Shown: positions 21,021-32,990, counted from the stretch's first letter. The stretch is DNA of 64,000 nucleotides from Tricholoma matsutake (GCA_026075535.2 AP026538.1:1-64000), one strand, 5' to 3'. Notes: generated from the letters alone by a model not told the origin. A program made the numbers and translations.

Positions 21021-22745
21021 TAACAAACACAGGAATGGTGACATGCTGTATGCTGTTGGAATGTGGGAGGGTAAGTTATATGCAAAATCAGTACATTGTA
21101 GAGCACTGGTAGTGATAAAGTCACCAATGGCAATAAGCATCCAAGTCAAGAGCTAAGTGAATGACCAGTGCCAGTTACTGTAGGACCCCATGAGCTATGA
21201 AAAAGCATATGGGCCCATCTTAACATAATACAGGGAAGTGGGCCCATATGGATGATACACTCAATGCAATAATTGCATGGGCCCATGATAGTAAAAGGAG
21301 AAAGGTATGGGCCCACATGACTATAGCATACAGGACTTGAATTATTGCAGTTGTTACTAATCATAAAGAATATATGCTAAAACAGTACATTGGAGTGACC
21401 AGTGCCAGAGAAGATAATGTTGCACTGATCATTCCCATAGCTCTTAGACTGTAGTGATAATGCCACCAGTGGCAATAAGGGTACAGGTTCAGAGCTAAGC
21501 AAATGACTGGTGCCATGATCAGCAATGGTCACTGTACATGATGAAAAGAAATGAGTATGGGCCCTTCCCATACAAGAATCTATACAAAGATGGTACATTG
21601 GGTGACCGGTGATAGTAGTGACAATGACAGAGAAATTGCATGAGCACTTAGGGTAACATAGTTTGATGAATATATGCACTGTTATTTCATTAGTAGAACT
21701 ATATAAGGGATATGTTGAATATCTTGATGCATGGCAGCACCGAAAAAAAAACATCCACTGACCCCGGTGATATGCAAAGGCATGGTTTATCCTGCATGCT
21801 GGTGTCTTAAGTCAAAAGTACTGTATCCTGGGGTTCAGTGGATGCATCTCCATGAGTTTTTGGTCTTGGCTTTGGATGGAGACTGGGATCCACTGTCACA
21901 TTCATGCCTTTGACATCAGTGTTGCGAGGTGCAACTATTGGCACTGAAAGAAAATCATCCATGGACCGTGGTGATATGCAAAGGCATGGTTTACGAGATG
22001 AACAGTGGAGGCAAGGTGGCAGTTGATTACAAATCACAGCTGGTCACAAAGAAGATGAGACAGACTCGGATAACTATGTCCTATTCCAATAACTCTGGAC
22101 AGTCTAGATCGGCTATTTGGGAGTGCAAGCAGCAAGAACTGCACATGAAGGATACACTCAAAGTTGACAATAAGAGTTTCCGTGAGTTCAAGGACAAAAT
22201 TAACAAGTTGGATGAACATGCAGAAGTCCAGGGTGGCAAGACTGTTTGACACATTGATAGGTTGTCTCCTTGGCTCAAAGGCTGATTCACCATTTCAACC
22301 ACATTCTAATCACATCGGATCACTCGCACAAGGTCCCAGAAGCAGTGCGACCACTCCTGACCAAGTCTATTGATTGCACTATCATATTGACTGCATCGAA
22401 ACATCACCAGCGACATCGATTGTACCAAGAGACCACATCGCACAACCTTAGGACTACGTCGAAAGCCCCTAAAACCCCTTCTAAATGACCATCGAACATC
22501 CCTGATCATCTTTGAACAAACCATGACCACGATTGAACATTGTTGACCATCGTCAAGCATCATCGATCGATATCAAGAGACTACGAGCAACATCAGGCAC
22601 TGCATTTGTTATCTGTATGGTGGAATACCATGCGCCAGGAAGGATTCCAACTCATGCCCAAACCTGCTGATCGTAGGTCAGCCTCATTCCAAGTCCCTGT
22701 CGTGCACAGAACCCGCTGGATGAATTATTGTGAGACTTAGCGTGA
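21021..22745. other. Noncoding repeats with paired duplications
   Basis: No gene is convincing. A block at about 21105-21330 and one at about 21390-21610 share strings such as TGGCAATAAG, GAGCTAAG, ATGACCAGTGCCA-like and GGGCCCAT motifs, indicating an old duplication. A second pair, at about 21737-21790 and 21942-21995, shares GTGATATGCAAAGGCATGGT. The frame at 21929-22249 is Lys-rich but matches nothing I know and overlaps the repeat, so I do not call it. The stretch at 22300-22570 is rich in CATCG and GACCA words but has no clear period. Confidence 0.5.
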
Positions 22746-22845
22746 TTTATACACAAAGGACAGTCCCCTTTCAGTTAGGGTTATCAGGAGATATATTTGA
22801 GATTGTAGGGTAGGGTGGAAAACTAGGGGACTAGGACAGGGGGGT

Positions 22846-22946
22846 AGGGTGGTGGGGGAAGGGGAGTAGGGTGGTGGGGGAAGGGGAGTAGGGTGGTGGG
22901 GGAAGGGGAGTAGGGTGGTGGGGGAAGGGGAGTAGGGTGGTGGGGA
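22846..22946. repeat. G-rich 22-bp minisatellite
   Basis: About 4.5 head-to-tail copies of a 22-bp unit, AGGGTGGTGGGGGAAGGGGA plus GT. The copies are almost identical, so the array is young. Runs of three to five Gs in every unit make G-quadruplex formation plausible on this strand. Reading frames across it on either strand are artefacts. Confidence 0.9.
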
Positions 22947-23149
22947 TTGGGAGAGAGAATGGTAGAGTGTGAGAGAGCATTCACGTGACATTGTAGATGA
23001 TGCATGTAATGTATTGGATCACTGCACAACATCTCCAGTACTGCTGTATCACAGGAATTGTATGGGGAGGACTGTACACAGAAATGCAACATGAGTATTG
23101 TAGCAATTCTCCTGAGGACTCATACTGTTGTGCGAGCATGTTATATGGG

Positions 23150-24050
23150 CCAGTTCTTCATCGAAGTGGTGGACAGAGAAACAGATTTGCACTGGTATGC
23201 ATGGTCCAGTTCTTCCTCAAAGTTGTGGACAGAGAAACAGATTTGCACTGGGTGCAATATGCAGGTCCAGTTCTTCTTAGAAGTTCTGGAGAGAGAAACA
23301 GATTTGCACTAGGTCCAACATGCATGTCCAGTTCTTCTTAGAAGTTGTGGACAGAGAAACAGATTTGCACTGGGTGCAGTATGCATGTCCAGTTCTTCCT
23401 CGAAGTTGTGGACAGAGAAACAGATTTGCACTGGGTGCATGGTCCAGTTCTTCCTCGAAGTTGTGGAGAGACAAGCAGATTTGTACTGGGTGCAGTATGC
23501 ATGTCCAGTTCTTCATAGAAGTTGTCGAGAGAGCAACCGATTTGCACTGGATGCATTGTCCAGTTCTTCTTAGAAGTTGTGGACAGAGAAACAGATTAGC
23601 ACTGGGTGCAGTATGCATGTCCAGTTCATCTTAGAAGTTGTGGACACAGAGACAGATTTGCACTGGGTGCAGTATGCATGTCCAGTTTGTCTTAGAAGTT
23701 GTGGACAGAGAAATAGATTTGCACTGGGTGCAGTATAGTTGTGGACGCCCAAGAAAATTTGCTGTGGTAGGGGATGCGTTGTCCAGTTCCTCATGGAGGT
23801 TGTGGATGCCCAAGTAAATTTGCTGTGGTAGGGGATGTGTTGTCCAGTTCCTCATGGAGGTTGTGGAGGAATGAGTAATTTGCATTAGGTACATTGTGCA
23901 TTGTGCTGTTCCTCATTGTTGCACCAGAGTTTGTGGATACCCCAGTAAATTTGCAGTGGGTATGGTATGCATCATCCAGTTCTTCATTGAAGTTCTGGAC
24001 AGACAAATAGATTTGCACTGGGTATGGCATGCATGTCCAGTTCTATCCAT
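23150..24050. repeat. Minisatellite of about 61-bp units, with a diverged second block
   Basis: From 23150 to about 23740, a unit of about 61 bp (CCAGTTCTTC, GAAGTTGTGGACAGAGAAAC, AGATTTGCACTGGGTGCA, GTATGCATG) is repeated about ten times, with some shorter units lacking the GTATGC part. From 23740 to about 24050 a related unit containing CCCAAGTAAATTTGCTGTGG and GTCCAGTTCCTCATGGAG takes over. Long frames exist on both strands only because the repeat lacks stops. 61 is not a multiple of three, so it is not a protein repeat. Confidence 0.88.
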
Positions 24051-24975
24051 ATTGCGCTTCAGACAACAAGAGTTCTCCAGTCACCCAGACCTGGGTGATC
24101 TGCATGTTTTGGCTGTTTTGGATGTGTTCCTGACTACTTTTTGATGCCAAAAAGTGACCGGGCTATTTTGAGGACTATTTCTGTTTGTTTGGGTTGCTTA
24201 CATTTCTTTGCATCTGCTTGAAGCATTATGGAATACTGTTGGATTCCTGCATTGATCATCAGGTGATGATCACCCAGGCATTGGGTGATCTGTAGTCTTT
24301 CCCACAGTATAATCTGGGGGTGATCGGGGTCAGCACAGGGTGATGCCCCCCACATGTGATTCCATTTTTGGTGGAAATCCAAATTCCTTGTGGTTTGTTT
24401 GTTCGGAACAAATATGAAAAATTTCGCAACTTGGATCGGCAGGGGTGTGTGGGAGTGTGTTGCAATTGTATTGACAAGGGGATTCTAATGGGGGGGGGGG
24501 TATGGACATGAAATGGATTTTTTCCACTTGGCTGTCATGAGGACTTTTGATGGCCGTTGGGAGATTTTGAACCCGGCCATGAGAGCGGCGGCAATTGTTG
24601 GGTTCTCCATCTTCATCTCCATCTCCCTCCTCCTCCTCCTCCTCCTCCTCCTCCTCCTCCTCCTGCTGCCAATCTGCCTGCCTGGATGTGTTATATGCGA
24701 GAACATCGGTATTCAGGCCCTCAGCCTCCAATAACAGAAGAGCTGCATCCATGAGTCATCTTGCTGCTGGTCCATCCTCAGGGCGAGCATGTAATCCATT
24801 CAGCAACCACACACACACTGCAGTCAATGTGAGCGATTCAGGAATGAGTCGACTATGGGTTGCACCACTGGCTTGGTGGGAGAGAGCTTTGCTCATCGCC
24901 AGCAGCCTCGTCATGCGGAAAGACCTATGGGAATAAATAAATCAATATAAAGGGTAACACTGAAGAAAAAAAGAC
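24051..24975. other. Noncoding, with a (TCC)n microsatellite
   Basis: Between the minisatellite and the minus-strand gene I see no supported gene. A CTC/TCC trinucleotide run lies at about 24627-24664 and a G-run of ten at 24490-24500. The GGTGATC words between 24094 and 24330 recur several times without a clear period. The frames across the TCC run are low-complexity artefacts. Confidence 0.5.
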
Positions 24976-26462
24976 TTACCACCACTCCTGATGGGTAAAT
25001 GAACAAAGACAGTCCTTTAATGTACCAGGGTCAAACTGCATTAGGACTTCTGTGGCAAATCTATAAGGTACCCAGACCTCGAGACGTGCATTTGAAGAGT
25101 TAGCAGTACGTGCCTCTTCATAGATACTGTAGATGCCTTTGATAGTTTTTGTTGGATGATCCCTGCCCATAGCCTCTTTGATGGTGATAAATTTCGCATG
25201 GTGCCTACCTTCAGGGTGGTAAACGATAGACTTATCGGTTGTGTATGCCTGGATGTACACAGCCTCATACTCCCCTCGAGCACGGATGCCAGGAATGGCA
25301 CGAAAGCCACTAATGGCAGTAAGATGGCTGACAGGATCTCTTGAATATTTGGATGAATTAATATCGGAAATCCTCTCGGCATTCTGATCTGAAATGTGCA
25401 ATGCCTGCTGGACTACCTGGTAATGGGTGGCTGTAGTCCATTGAATGTATCCCTCCTGATCACTACTGATCTTGATACTGATGTCGATGTACCAGTCTCC
25501 AACCTCCGGGACTTCATAAGAGAGCTGTGCACTCCAGACAAAATTGTAAAGGTAGTATTCCGCAGATTCGACATCTACCTGATGGTAAGTGCTATGTTTT
25601 GTGCCTCAGATGGTGTGCAGAATGAAGAAGTCGCGCGCCCATGCAATGTCATTATCTGCAATGAGGGGGTTCAAATCCAGTTCCGTGCAAATACGGTTGG
25701 CAAGGTGGTCAACGACGTTGCTGGGAATGAGCTTCATACCCCAGGCAAAGCCTCCTCTTGTCTTCTTTGCTCTAAACTGCTCTGTTGAATAGTTGGCTGG
25801 CCATTCCGAGGCGATGCTTTGGCCAAGTAAAGTCGCGATCGTGGGACGAAAGCCATTTTCGTACCAGAAGGCTCACTTGTGTTCAGTCAAATGGTAGGCG
25901 CTTGATCGTTGGGAACGTTCGGGCAACCACAGTGCAGGGAAAAATATATGTAAGTGGTGGCGCATGCCAAATGTGCCAAACTCAAAATTTGGGATCTTGT
26001 GGTAGTCAACTAGTTTCTCCTCCTATAGCACAAATACTTGGTTAGATAAAAGATTCAATTATAAGTTGGACTCCAGAAACTCACGCCTCGATAAGTAACA
26101 GGGTGCTTGAGATGAATACTTGTCTTCAGAGCAAAAGTATCATGTGGAACTACATATACAGAGATCGGGCAGTTGACCATGACTTTGTCAGCAATGCCAA
26201 GGAGGGAGTCATAGTCCCAGGAGATCAAAAGAGAGTGGTCAACTTCAATGATGTTCTGAATAGCATTGACAAAGGCCTGCTTCGGATGTCCATCGTCATT
26301 GACGTATTCACCGGTAAGGACAAAGCATATGTAGTTGTCATCTGTTTCATCATTTTCATGAAAGCCATAAGCACAGTCAACAAATTCACGCAGGCTGTGG
26401 GTTATGACTGGGTGGTTGTTGAAGAGATCGGCCATAGGAGATAGCGTGTGGATAATTGACAA
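24976..26462 (-). CDS. Unidentified minus-strand multi-exon gene
   Basis: Read on the minus strand, coding-like segments appear in order. 26462-26055 begins MSIIHTLSPMADLFNNHP and contains HSLREFVDCAYGFHENDETD and LLISWDYDSLLGIADKV. About 25880-25595 holds KWLSSHDRDFTWPKH, RGGFAWGMKLIPSNVVDHL and WARDFFILHTI. From about 25575 to 24976 runs a continuous frame (VDVESAEYYLYNFVWSAQLS, VGDWYIDISIKISSDQ, then FITIKEAMG and YSIYEEARTANSSNARLEVW). Splice-like sites separate the parts, though some joints need a frame change. No known catalytic motif is visible. I have a general memory of similar hypothetical proteins in mushroom genomes but cannot assign a role. Confidence 0.4.
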
Positions 26463-26546
26463 AGGGTGAATTTTCGATGAAAGTTTTATATTCCGACTGT
26501 GTACGAAGAACTAAAGAAACAATAATTTGCACTTGAATAATGATCT

Positions 26547-27409
26547 GTCCTTCCACCAGGGGAGGACAAAGGGATAGCAGCACACAGCAATTCCGGTAAA
26601 CGAAAAGGAGATAGATATCAGGGCCGCACAACGTGGAGGACTTCAAGAAAAAAAATTGCAGACATCCAAGAGGAATGGGCATTGCTGGAGGAGGATGCTA
26701 AGCACTGTATAAGGAGTCTTGAAGGTCAAGAGGATTGGGGATAGCCAGTCAGGGATGTAGAACATGTGCATATTGGGGACTACTCCCTAACAGAACTCGT
26801 TGTTGCCGTTACTGATGAAGAAGACCTGCACAGAACTACTTCCATGCAGGATGCATGGTAGGTGAGGGTTGCATGGTAGGTGAGGGTTATCCAGGAAGGA
26901 GAAAGCAATGCACTGTTCATCTTTGACAAACAGCCATGATCAGGCGGTCGGAGTGGCTGTGCTAAATCCTCTCGACATTGTTCAGCATTTTCCGAAAATA
27001 GCTCAACTCATCTCCACCATGTCTGTTCATCAAAGACAAACAGCGCATTGCTTTCTCCTTCCTGGATAACCCTCACCTACCATGCAACCCTCACCTACCA
27101 TGCATCCTGCATGGAAGTAGTTCTGTGCAGGTCTTCTTCATCAGTAACGGCAACAACGAGTTCTGTTAGGGAGTAGTCCCCAATATGAACATGTTCTACA
27201 TCCCTGACTGGCTATCCCCAATCCTCTTGACCTTCAAGACTCCTTATACGGTGCTTAGCATCCTCCTCCAGCAATGCCCGTTCCTCTTGGACGTCTGCAA
27301 TTTTTTTTCTCGAAGTCCTCCACATTGTGCGGCCCTGATATCTATCTCCTTTTCGTTTACCGGAATTGCTGTGTGCTGCTATCCCTTTGTCCTCCCCTGG
27401 TGGAAGGAC
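26547..27409. repeat. Long inverted repeat, arms of about 394 bp, spacer about 75 bp
   Basis: The left arm (26547-26940) is the near-perfect reverse complement of the right arm (27016-27409). For example GTCCTTCCACCAGGGGAGGA at 26547 is matched by its complement ending at 27409, and TGCATGGTAGGTGAGGGT is tandemly doubled in both. The spacer is 26941-27015. Transcription across it would give a long hairpin RNA. No TG..CA ends or target duplication are evident. The left arm lies just upstream of the minus-strand gene (24976-26462) and the right arm ends exactly where ABC-transporter coding similarity begins. Confidence 0.9.
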
Positions 27410-29540
27410 TTCCTCCCATCACATTCCACACCTCACCCCTTGCTGTACCTTCCTCCAGATGCATCCTTGATGCCGTTGATCTCAAATCGCCCACCCCCAA
27501 AAGCAAAGCAAAAGCATACATATACACCTTCCTCACATTCATATGTTCACTGGTCAAGGTCTCACCCCTCTTCTTTCGCTCTTCATCCGCAGCTAATATC
27601 TCCTTCTATTCTAGGCACAAGCAGACTTACAGCACCTCTGGTTCGGGCAGCATGCCTGTACACAGATATGGAGTGAGCTGATGGCAAGTATATATGACAA
27701 GGCACTGAAGAGCAAGGACTATTTGGGGATTGTGGATAAGGAGAAGGAGAAAGCGAAAATGGGTGCAGGGGTGGGAGGTGAGGGTGAGGATCTTAATTCT
27801 ACTGCAACTTGTGAGTATTTCTGGCCTTGGGCTTAGGTTATGAAACTGATATATGTTTGTTTTGTCACAGCAAAGGAGAAGAAGAAAGAGGAGAAGGAAA
27901 GGAAGGAGAGTAAGAAGGAGGAGCAGAAGGCGAGGGAGAAAGTGGATGACCCTAAGGTGGGTGCTGATGTCGAGAAAATTGTGAATCTGATGACTGGAGA
28001 TGCTAATAAGGTAAATCACTATTTTGTGTTTGGGTAACTTGGGTTCTTGGATCACTGATCCTGTGAATAGATATCGCAATAGATATCGCAAATGGTGTTG
28101 GGGTTGTATTTCCTTTATGGTATGTATGACACCTCAATGGGCTGCAATGTACGCTGAGATGCACTTGTTTGAATCCAATAGCACCATTTGAGATCATGAT
28201 ATCTTCCTATTCCAGTGGGGTTTCCATTTTGTCTGTATATTAATTGGGCTAGCCCTTCCAGACTTCTCGGATGGAGTCTCTTTGCAGGATTTGTGGTGCT
28301 GCTTGCAGGGTGGCCATTGAACAGCTTCATTGCACAACGTAGCATTTGGATTCAAAAAGGTTTGCTTGCAGCCAGAGATAAGCAGATGGGGGTGTTGAAC
28401 GAGTTAATTGGATCTGTGGGTTCACTAGCTTTCCATCTGACATTCTTTGTTCATTGTCTTTTGTAGGTCAAGTTCATCAAGTTCTTTGTGTGGGAGGAAC
28501 GATCAATTGAGCATGCACTGGATGCGAGGGAGCATGAGATGAAGTGGATGACCAAATGTTGGTTGTGTCGTCATTGTTCCTGCTTTTTCCTAGCAGGTCC
28601 CTGAGTTATTGTTGCAATTTCTAACTCATGTGAATTCGGTTTTGTTCTACCTGTCATGGATGTGTGCCCTGATATTGGTGTCGATCATCTCGTTCTTTGC
28701 GTACGTGATGCAGGGGAAGGAGTTGACTGTTAGCATTGTGTTTACAGTCAGCAATTCATGTTCTGGTGGTTATATGATATGCTGATGATTTGTATTGGGG
28801 CAGTCAATTGTGTTGTCCAATATGATCAGGTATGCAGGTCTGCTGTTTGGGGTTCCATGGAGTTTTCCTCAATATACCTAGGCACCACTGAACGTCATCC
28901 CTATGTGCACTATCCATTTTACTGCTGTGATCATCAACACAACCTAATGGATACCCTACTTTTAGACCGGTGTTGCCCTAAATCACATCGCAGTGTACCT
29001 CAATGAAGATGAAGTCTCCTCCAAAGTCTCTTCTCTCAAGAGTGATGGTCTCTCCTCTCCTACCCCCACAGTAGACGAGGGCCTCAGCCTCGAGAATGTG
29101 TCCTTTAAATGGAATGAGGTGGAGGAAGTTAAACCTAAAGATGAAGATGTTAGCAAGACATCCGTCGTATCTCAGACCCCATCCCCTACTGTGTCCTCAG
29201 ATGGTGACAGCCGCGGACGATGCAGATAGCACTATTTTGTTGGAGAATGTGGACCATCACTTTGAGTTGCAGGATATCAATATCAGGTTCCCTGAGGGTC
29301 AGCTTTCTGTGATCACAGGCCCAACGGCGTCCGGAAAGACTGCATTCCTTGTATGTTGTCTCATTTTATAATCTGTTCTTGTCCTAAAGTAGGTTGAGTA
29401 GATGGGGCTCTTGGGTGAGATGGCGCTGCTCCCGGGTGGACGAATCATCCTGTCAAAGGTCCCTAGCAGTGTGGATGAATTTGGGCACATGCATACTATA
29501 TTGTACGCAGCACAGTCGCCGTGGCTCCGGCACCAGTCCA
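27410..29540 (+). pseudogene. ABCC (MRP-type) ABC transporter, truncated at both ends
   Basis: Short GT..AG introns separate recognisable exons. At 27410-27558 is SSRCILDAVDLKSP and AYIYTFLTFICSLVK. At 27615-27810 is AQADLQHLWFGQHACTQIW then ASIYDKALKSKDYLGI. At 27871-28010 is a Lys/Glu-rich loop ending VEKIVNLMTGDANK, and at 28083-28119 is SQMVLGLYFLYG. Later come LFAGFVVLLAGWPLN, RSIWIQKGLLAARDKQMGVL and VKFIKFFVWEE, typical of the first membrane domain of fungal MRP/YBT1-like exporters. The first nucleotide-binding domain begins with LSLENVSFKW and has Walker A GPTASGKTA (29320-29346), then GEMALLPGGRIILSKV-like sequence and SPWLRHQS. It stops before the signature motif, Walker B and the second half. 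The 5' end is cut at the inverted repeat. Full members have about 1400-1600 residues. Not functional. Confidence 0.75.
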
Positions 29541-30004
29541 TATTATGGATACTATACCTACAAAAAAGAAACATATAATGCGGGTGAATTTGATTGTACA
29601 CTGTGGTCCACCACTTCCCATGATCTGATAATGCAGAGAAAATCTGCGGTTCCCTAGACCTATGGATGTCAAGATCCGGGTAATCACTGATAATCCTAAT
29701 GCACGTAGGTTAGCAATGCTGTGAGGTATGACTTCAACTTACAGAAATCATGAGCTCCTTCTACTATAGGAAGCTCAATTGGCTCCCGAGTGCCCAGTTG
29801 TACTTGCTGAATCTCTGTCAGGGAATCATACCATGTCTGTTTATAGAAATTGTGTGGCAGGGCAGCAACTACCCTTTGGGAGCTAGCAGGTGGGTATTGT
29901 CCCCAGATACAAACATGTGGTCGAGTGCCAGGAAGGTGGCTCCCAAACTCGTTGGCCATCTTATGGTTGGCATCAATGTATTCCAGCAAAACCTTCACCT
30001 CCAA
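29223..30004. repeat. Segmental duplication, copy A (ABC/JmjC junction)
   Basis: This segment matches 42667-43531 almost base for base. It spans the 3' break of the ABC-transporter fragment and the tail of the minus-strand JmjC gene, so the chimeric junction existed before it was duplicated. Copy A lacks about 84 bp present in copy B (42988-43071), with the joint at CCATATTATGGATAC. Confidence 0.88.
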
Positions 30005-32990
30005 ACTCTCACTCAAGCTGTCATCAAGGTACCTGCAGGGTGGCAGAACTGAGTCATTTGAATTAAGATATGAAGGCACAGGTAGCTAAGGGTTATGGCA
30101 TTTGAATCATACTAAGCCACGCATACCACAGCATGACATCGAGCTGGAGCAAGTCTTTTTGGACAGTTTTGCCTTCTGCAATGTTCATGGTTCAAAAAGC
30201 ACTATGCAGCATCTCTAGTTCAGAGATGTGGGAGGGTGACATGAAATCTATGGCAATCTTCAATGAATTTGAAATATTTGATACCTAGTTGGCAGTGAGA
30301 AGATGTTACTGTGTGTTCCAATCAAGCTTACTTGGTGTGGGCATCCAGGTGGAATTATGACTGCTTCACCTGGCAGCTGTGTTGTGTACCAGCCAGCAAT
30401 CCCACTATTCACAAAAGCATGTTTGTTAACTTCAGGAGATATGTAATGCACCTCTGCAATAATGGGATGCACCATTTTGCTATCTTCATAGGACAATGGA
30501 TCAAGTGCCTTGGAATGTGAGGGAATACAGGCAGAGGGCCAAATGTCCCAGCAGGTGCCTGAGAGCTGGCCTTTTGGCTGGCTGTAAAGCATGACATTTA
30601 TGGCACCAGATTTGTCCATGTGCACGAACGTCGTACCATTATGGCTCAAATCAGCCTATTTGATGGTGAACTTTTGAACAGTATCATGAGTTGTAAATTT
30701 ACCTCAGAGATGTACAGTTTTGGGCCTAGCCAATGTAAGAGTATCAATAAACAGTGTTGAACACATGGAAAACATGTTACCAAGGTTGGGCAGGACACTT
30801 CCTTTGGGAAAGTATGAGAATAGATTCAGCGGTCCATGAGATGCCATGTGGACAGGAAACATGTTTTCTATACATGTAGTAAAAGCTTCATAGAGTCTTG
30901 GGTTGATATCTTGCAAATCACTGTAGGTGGGTAGTCCTATATTAAAGTGAACACAAATAAATTAGATGAAAAATTGTGGAACACACCCTGATCTGGAGAG
31001 CCCCACCTGGGTCTTGTATCTTGTCCCAAGATTTGAAGTATCTAGCAAGTGTTGAAGTACAGCTGTGCAAGATTCCTGCTTCAAGAAAAGAGACTGTGCA
31101 GCACTTCCGGCCATTTTGCTTCAAGTCAAAGAGTTCCATCGGTGGTGCAGGTTCTACGACACCAGCCAGAACAAAAGGCTCTTTATTGTCCCACTTCTGC
31201 TGGAAGATTTCCTCAGTCAACTCCCCAACCCGATTTCTTGCATTTCAAACCCTTCCTTGTGATGCATCGATTCAGGAACACAAGGTGGTCTGTCTTGACT
31301 TAGGCATTGAGAGGGCCGTGATGCTATCACAGTCTCCATGGTGGCGACAGTGTTTTGAAGCTAACGTTAGCCGACATGGGTGGACATAAGCTGACAGTGA
31401 TGGGAGAAATTGATGGCCTTGATGGTGACAGTAGTTGATGACACTGATGGCAGGTACTGATGTCCGGCACATGCTGTAGATGTCTTGGAGGAGTCTACAC
31501 TATATTTATTCAAGGTTTATCGGAGGAGGGCCATACACATTTAATTCCCTCTTATTAGAGGACCTCATATGTAGCTCCACCTCTAATAAGAGGTGATTGG
31601 TGGGATTATCAGGTGCAGGAGACTCCTATTACAGTTGCTAGTCCTCAGATAATCATAGTAATAGTGCTATTTGTCCAAGTTCAGCTGATGTGCACATGGT
31701 GCTGTCTTTACTGGAAAGTACTTTGCATACTTCATGAACGCTGCTTTGGCACTCATTCCGTAGTCCACTTTACCCAAGTCCCCTGCTTCAACAGCTTCTC
31801 CAATTGTTGCATACCCTGTCTCTGATGTCTGGTACATGGTTGCCTGGTTGAAGTACACCAGGCTTCCTCGACCGCATTCATCAGCTGCTGTGATAGGCCT
31901 GGAGTTTGCAGGAGTTGGTCACTGCAGACCATTTCAACCAAAAAAATTGTGACAGGCATAAACCATGTTTTGCAATGTGTGCTGGTGCATGGTGTGGGAG
32001 GGGAAGTGTTTAATGAAGAACATCCCTGGTAGCATAGGTCCCAAAGTTCAAATCCACACCGAGGGCAAAACCATGACTGGAACAATAGAGTCATGAAGCA
32101 CACATCTATATAAGCAGGCGATGAATAACTTTAAAGCAAGATGAAGCAATTGAATTGTACCACAGGAATTTATTAAATTCATTTGGAAACCTTGGACATG
32201 GATTTCAGGATGTTGGACATGAACTAACTCAGCCTTCAGCTTTGGAAGCAAGGCTTTTGCTGCTGCATACTATAAAGCCAATGTGAAAGGGGGTGTAGAA
32301 TGCAAAGGATCTACCACACCTGTACCACTAGTTTGTGGTTAATGGTCCTCGAAGGCTTCCAACCATAGTACTTAAACTCTTTCTGCTGAGCCCAACCAAC
32401 ACTGCATCCATCAAAGATCAGACTAGAGCTTGGCTCCTTCAGCATCCACCAAAAGAAGACAAAGTGACAACTTTCATGAATCTCATTCCTGGGTGTAACA
32501 TGAGCCTGAGAGCATGCCATGCAATAGGTGGTGGAGTCTAATGTCTGATATTCACAGCATGTGCAATCTTGAAGTAGCCATCCCTGTCCCTTGAGATCCA
32601 TTAATTTTTGGTTCTTTGGGTCAGGAGTCTCATTGACACTGCTCTTGCACTTTTTCAGCTGGGCGGATGGCACAGGACTAGGGTCTCTAGCTCCTGGATG
32701 ACTAGGGATAGAGGGCCCAATATCGGCAGTGCTCGAGGGAGATGCAGCCGTCTTGTTGTTCTGAAGATCAACTGTGCAATACTTGATGTTTGAGCTTGTC
32801 CAGGATAAATGTAATCAGGACAAACCAGGGAAGTCAAACATACACATTGCCCAGCCATATTTCGCAGTTGCCTCCGCTTCCCACTTATCTAACAGCATCA
32901 CGGCTGCAACTACGCGAATAGTGGATGTCCCTTTCAGCAGAAAACCCTGGTTTTACTGTAATGCAAGTCACTAGAAAGAAAATTGAGACT
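29696..32990 (-). pseudogene. JmjC-domain protein (KDM3/JHDM2-like), degenerate
   Basis: On the minus strand, the N-terminal part (about 32860-32311) has a Lys/Pro-rich linker and Cys pairs (DCTCCEYQTL, YCMAC), probably zinc-binding. Next come EEIFQQKWDNKEPFVLAGV and FDLKQNGRKCC (31220-30942), then INPRLYEAF...NLFSYFPKGS (30916-30704). An intron leads to SHNGTTFVHMDKSGAINVM (about 30650), which carries the His-x-Asp iron ligands, and to GEAVIIPPGCPHQVS with the third ligand His. KIAIDFMSPSHISELEML follows but has an in-frame TGA at 30194-30192. The tail ends near 29696. JmjC enzymes remove methyl groups from histone lysines using Fe(II) and 2-oxoglutarate in the nucleus. Iron ligands survive, but the nonsense codon and the scattered frames suggest a dead copy. 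The 5' end lies close to the retroelement at 33055. Confidence 0.65.

Noticed and set aside
21929..22249. 106-codon Lys-rich frame as a gene
   Set aside because: Starts inside a duplicated noncoding repeat and resembles nothing known.
22997..24030. Many open frames of 60-114 codons on both strands
   Set aside because: They lie in the 61-bp minisatellite; the same repeat is open in several frames and the period is not a multiple of three.
24485..24754. Poly-Ser, poly-Pro, poly-Arg, poly-Glu and poly-Leu frames
   Set aside because: All are readings of one TCC microsatellite; no other coding support.
27185..27409. N-terminal part of the ABC transporter in the right arm of the inverted repeat
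   Set aside because: The hydrophobic frame there is also present, inverted, in the left arm, and does not resemble the family; similarity starts only after 27410.
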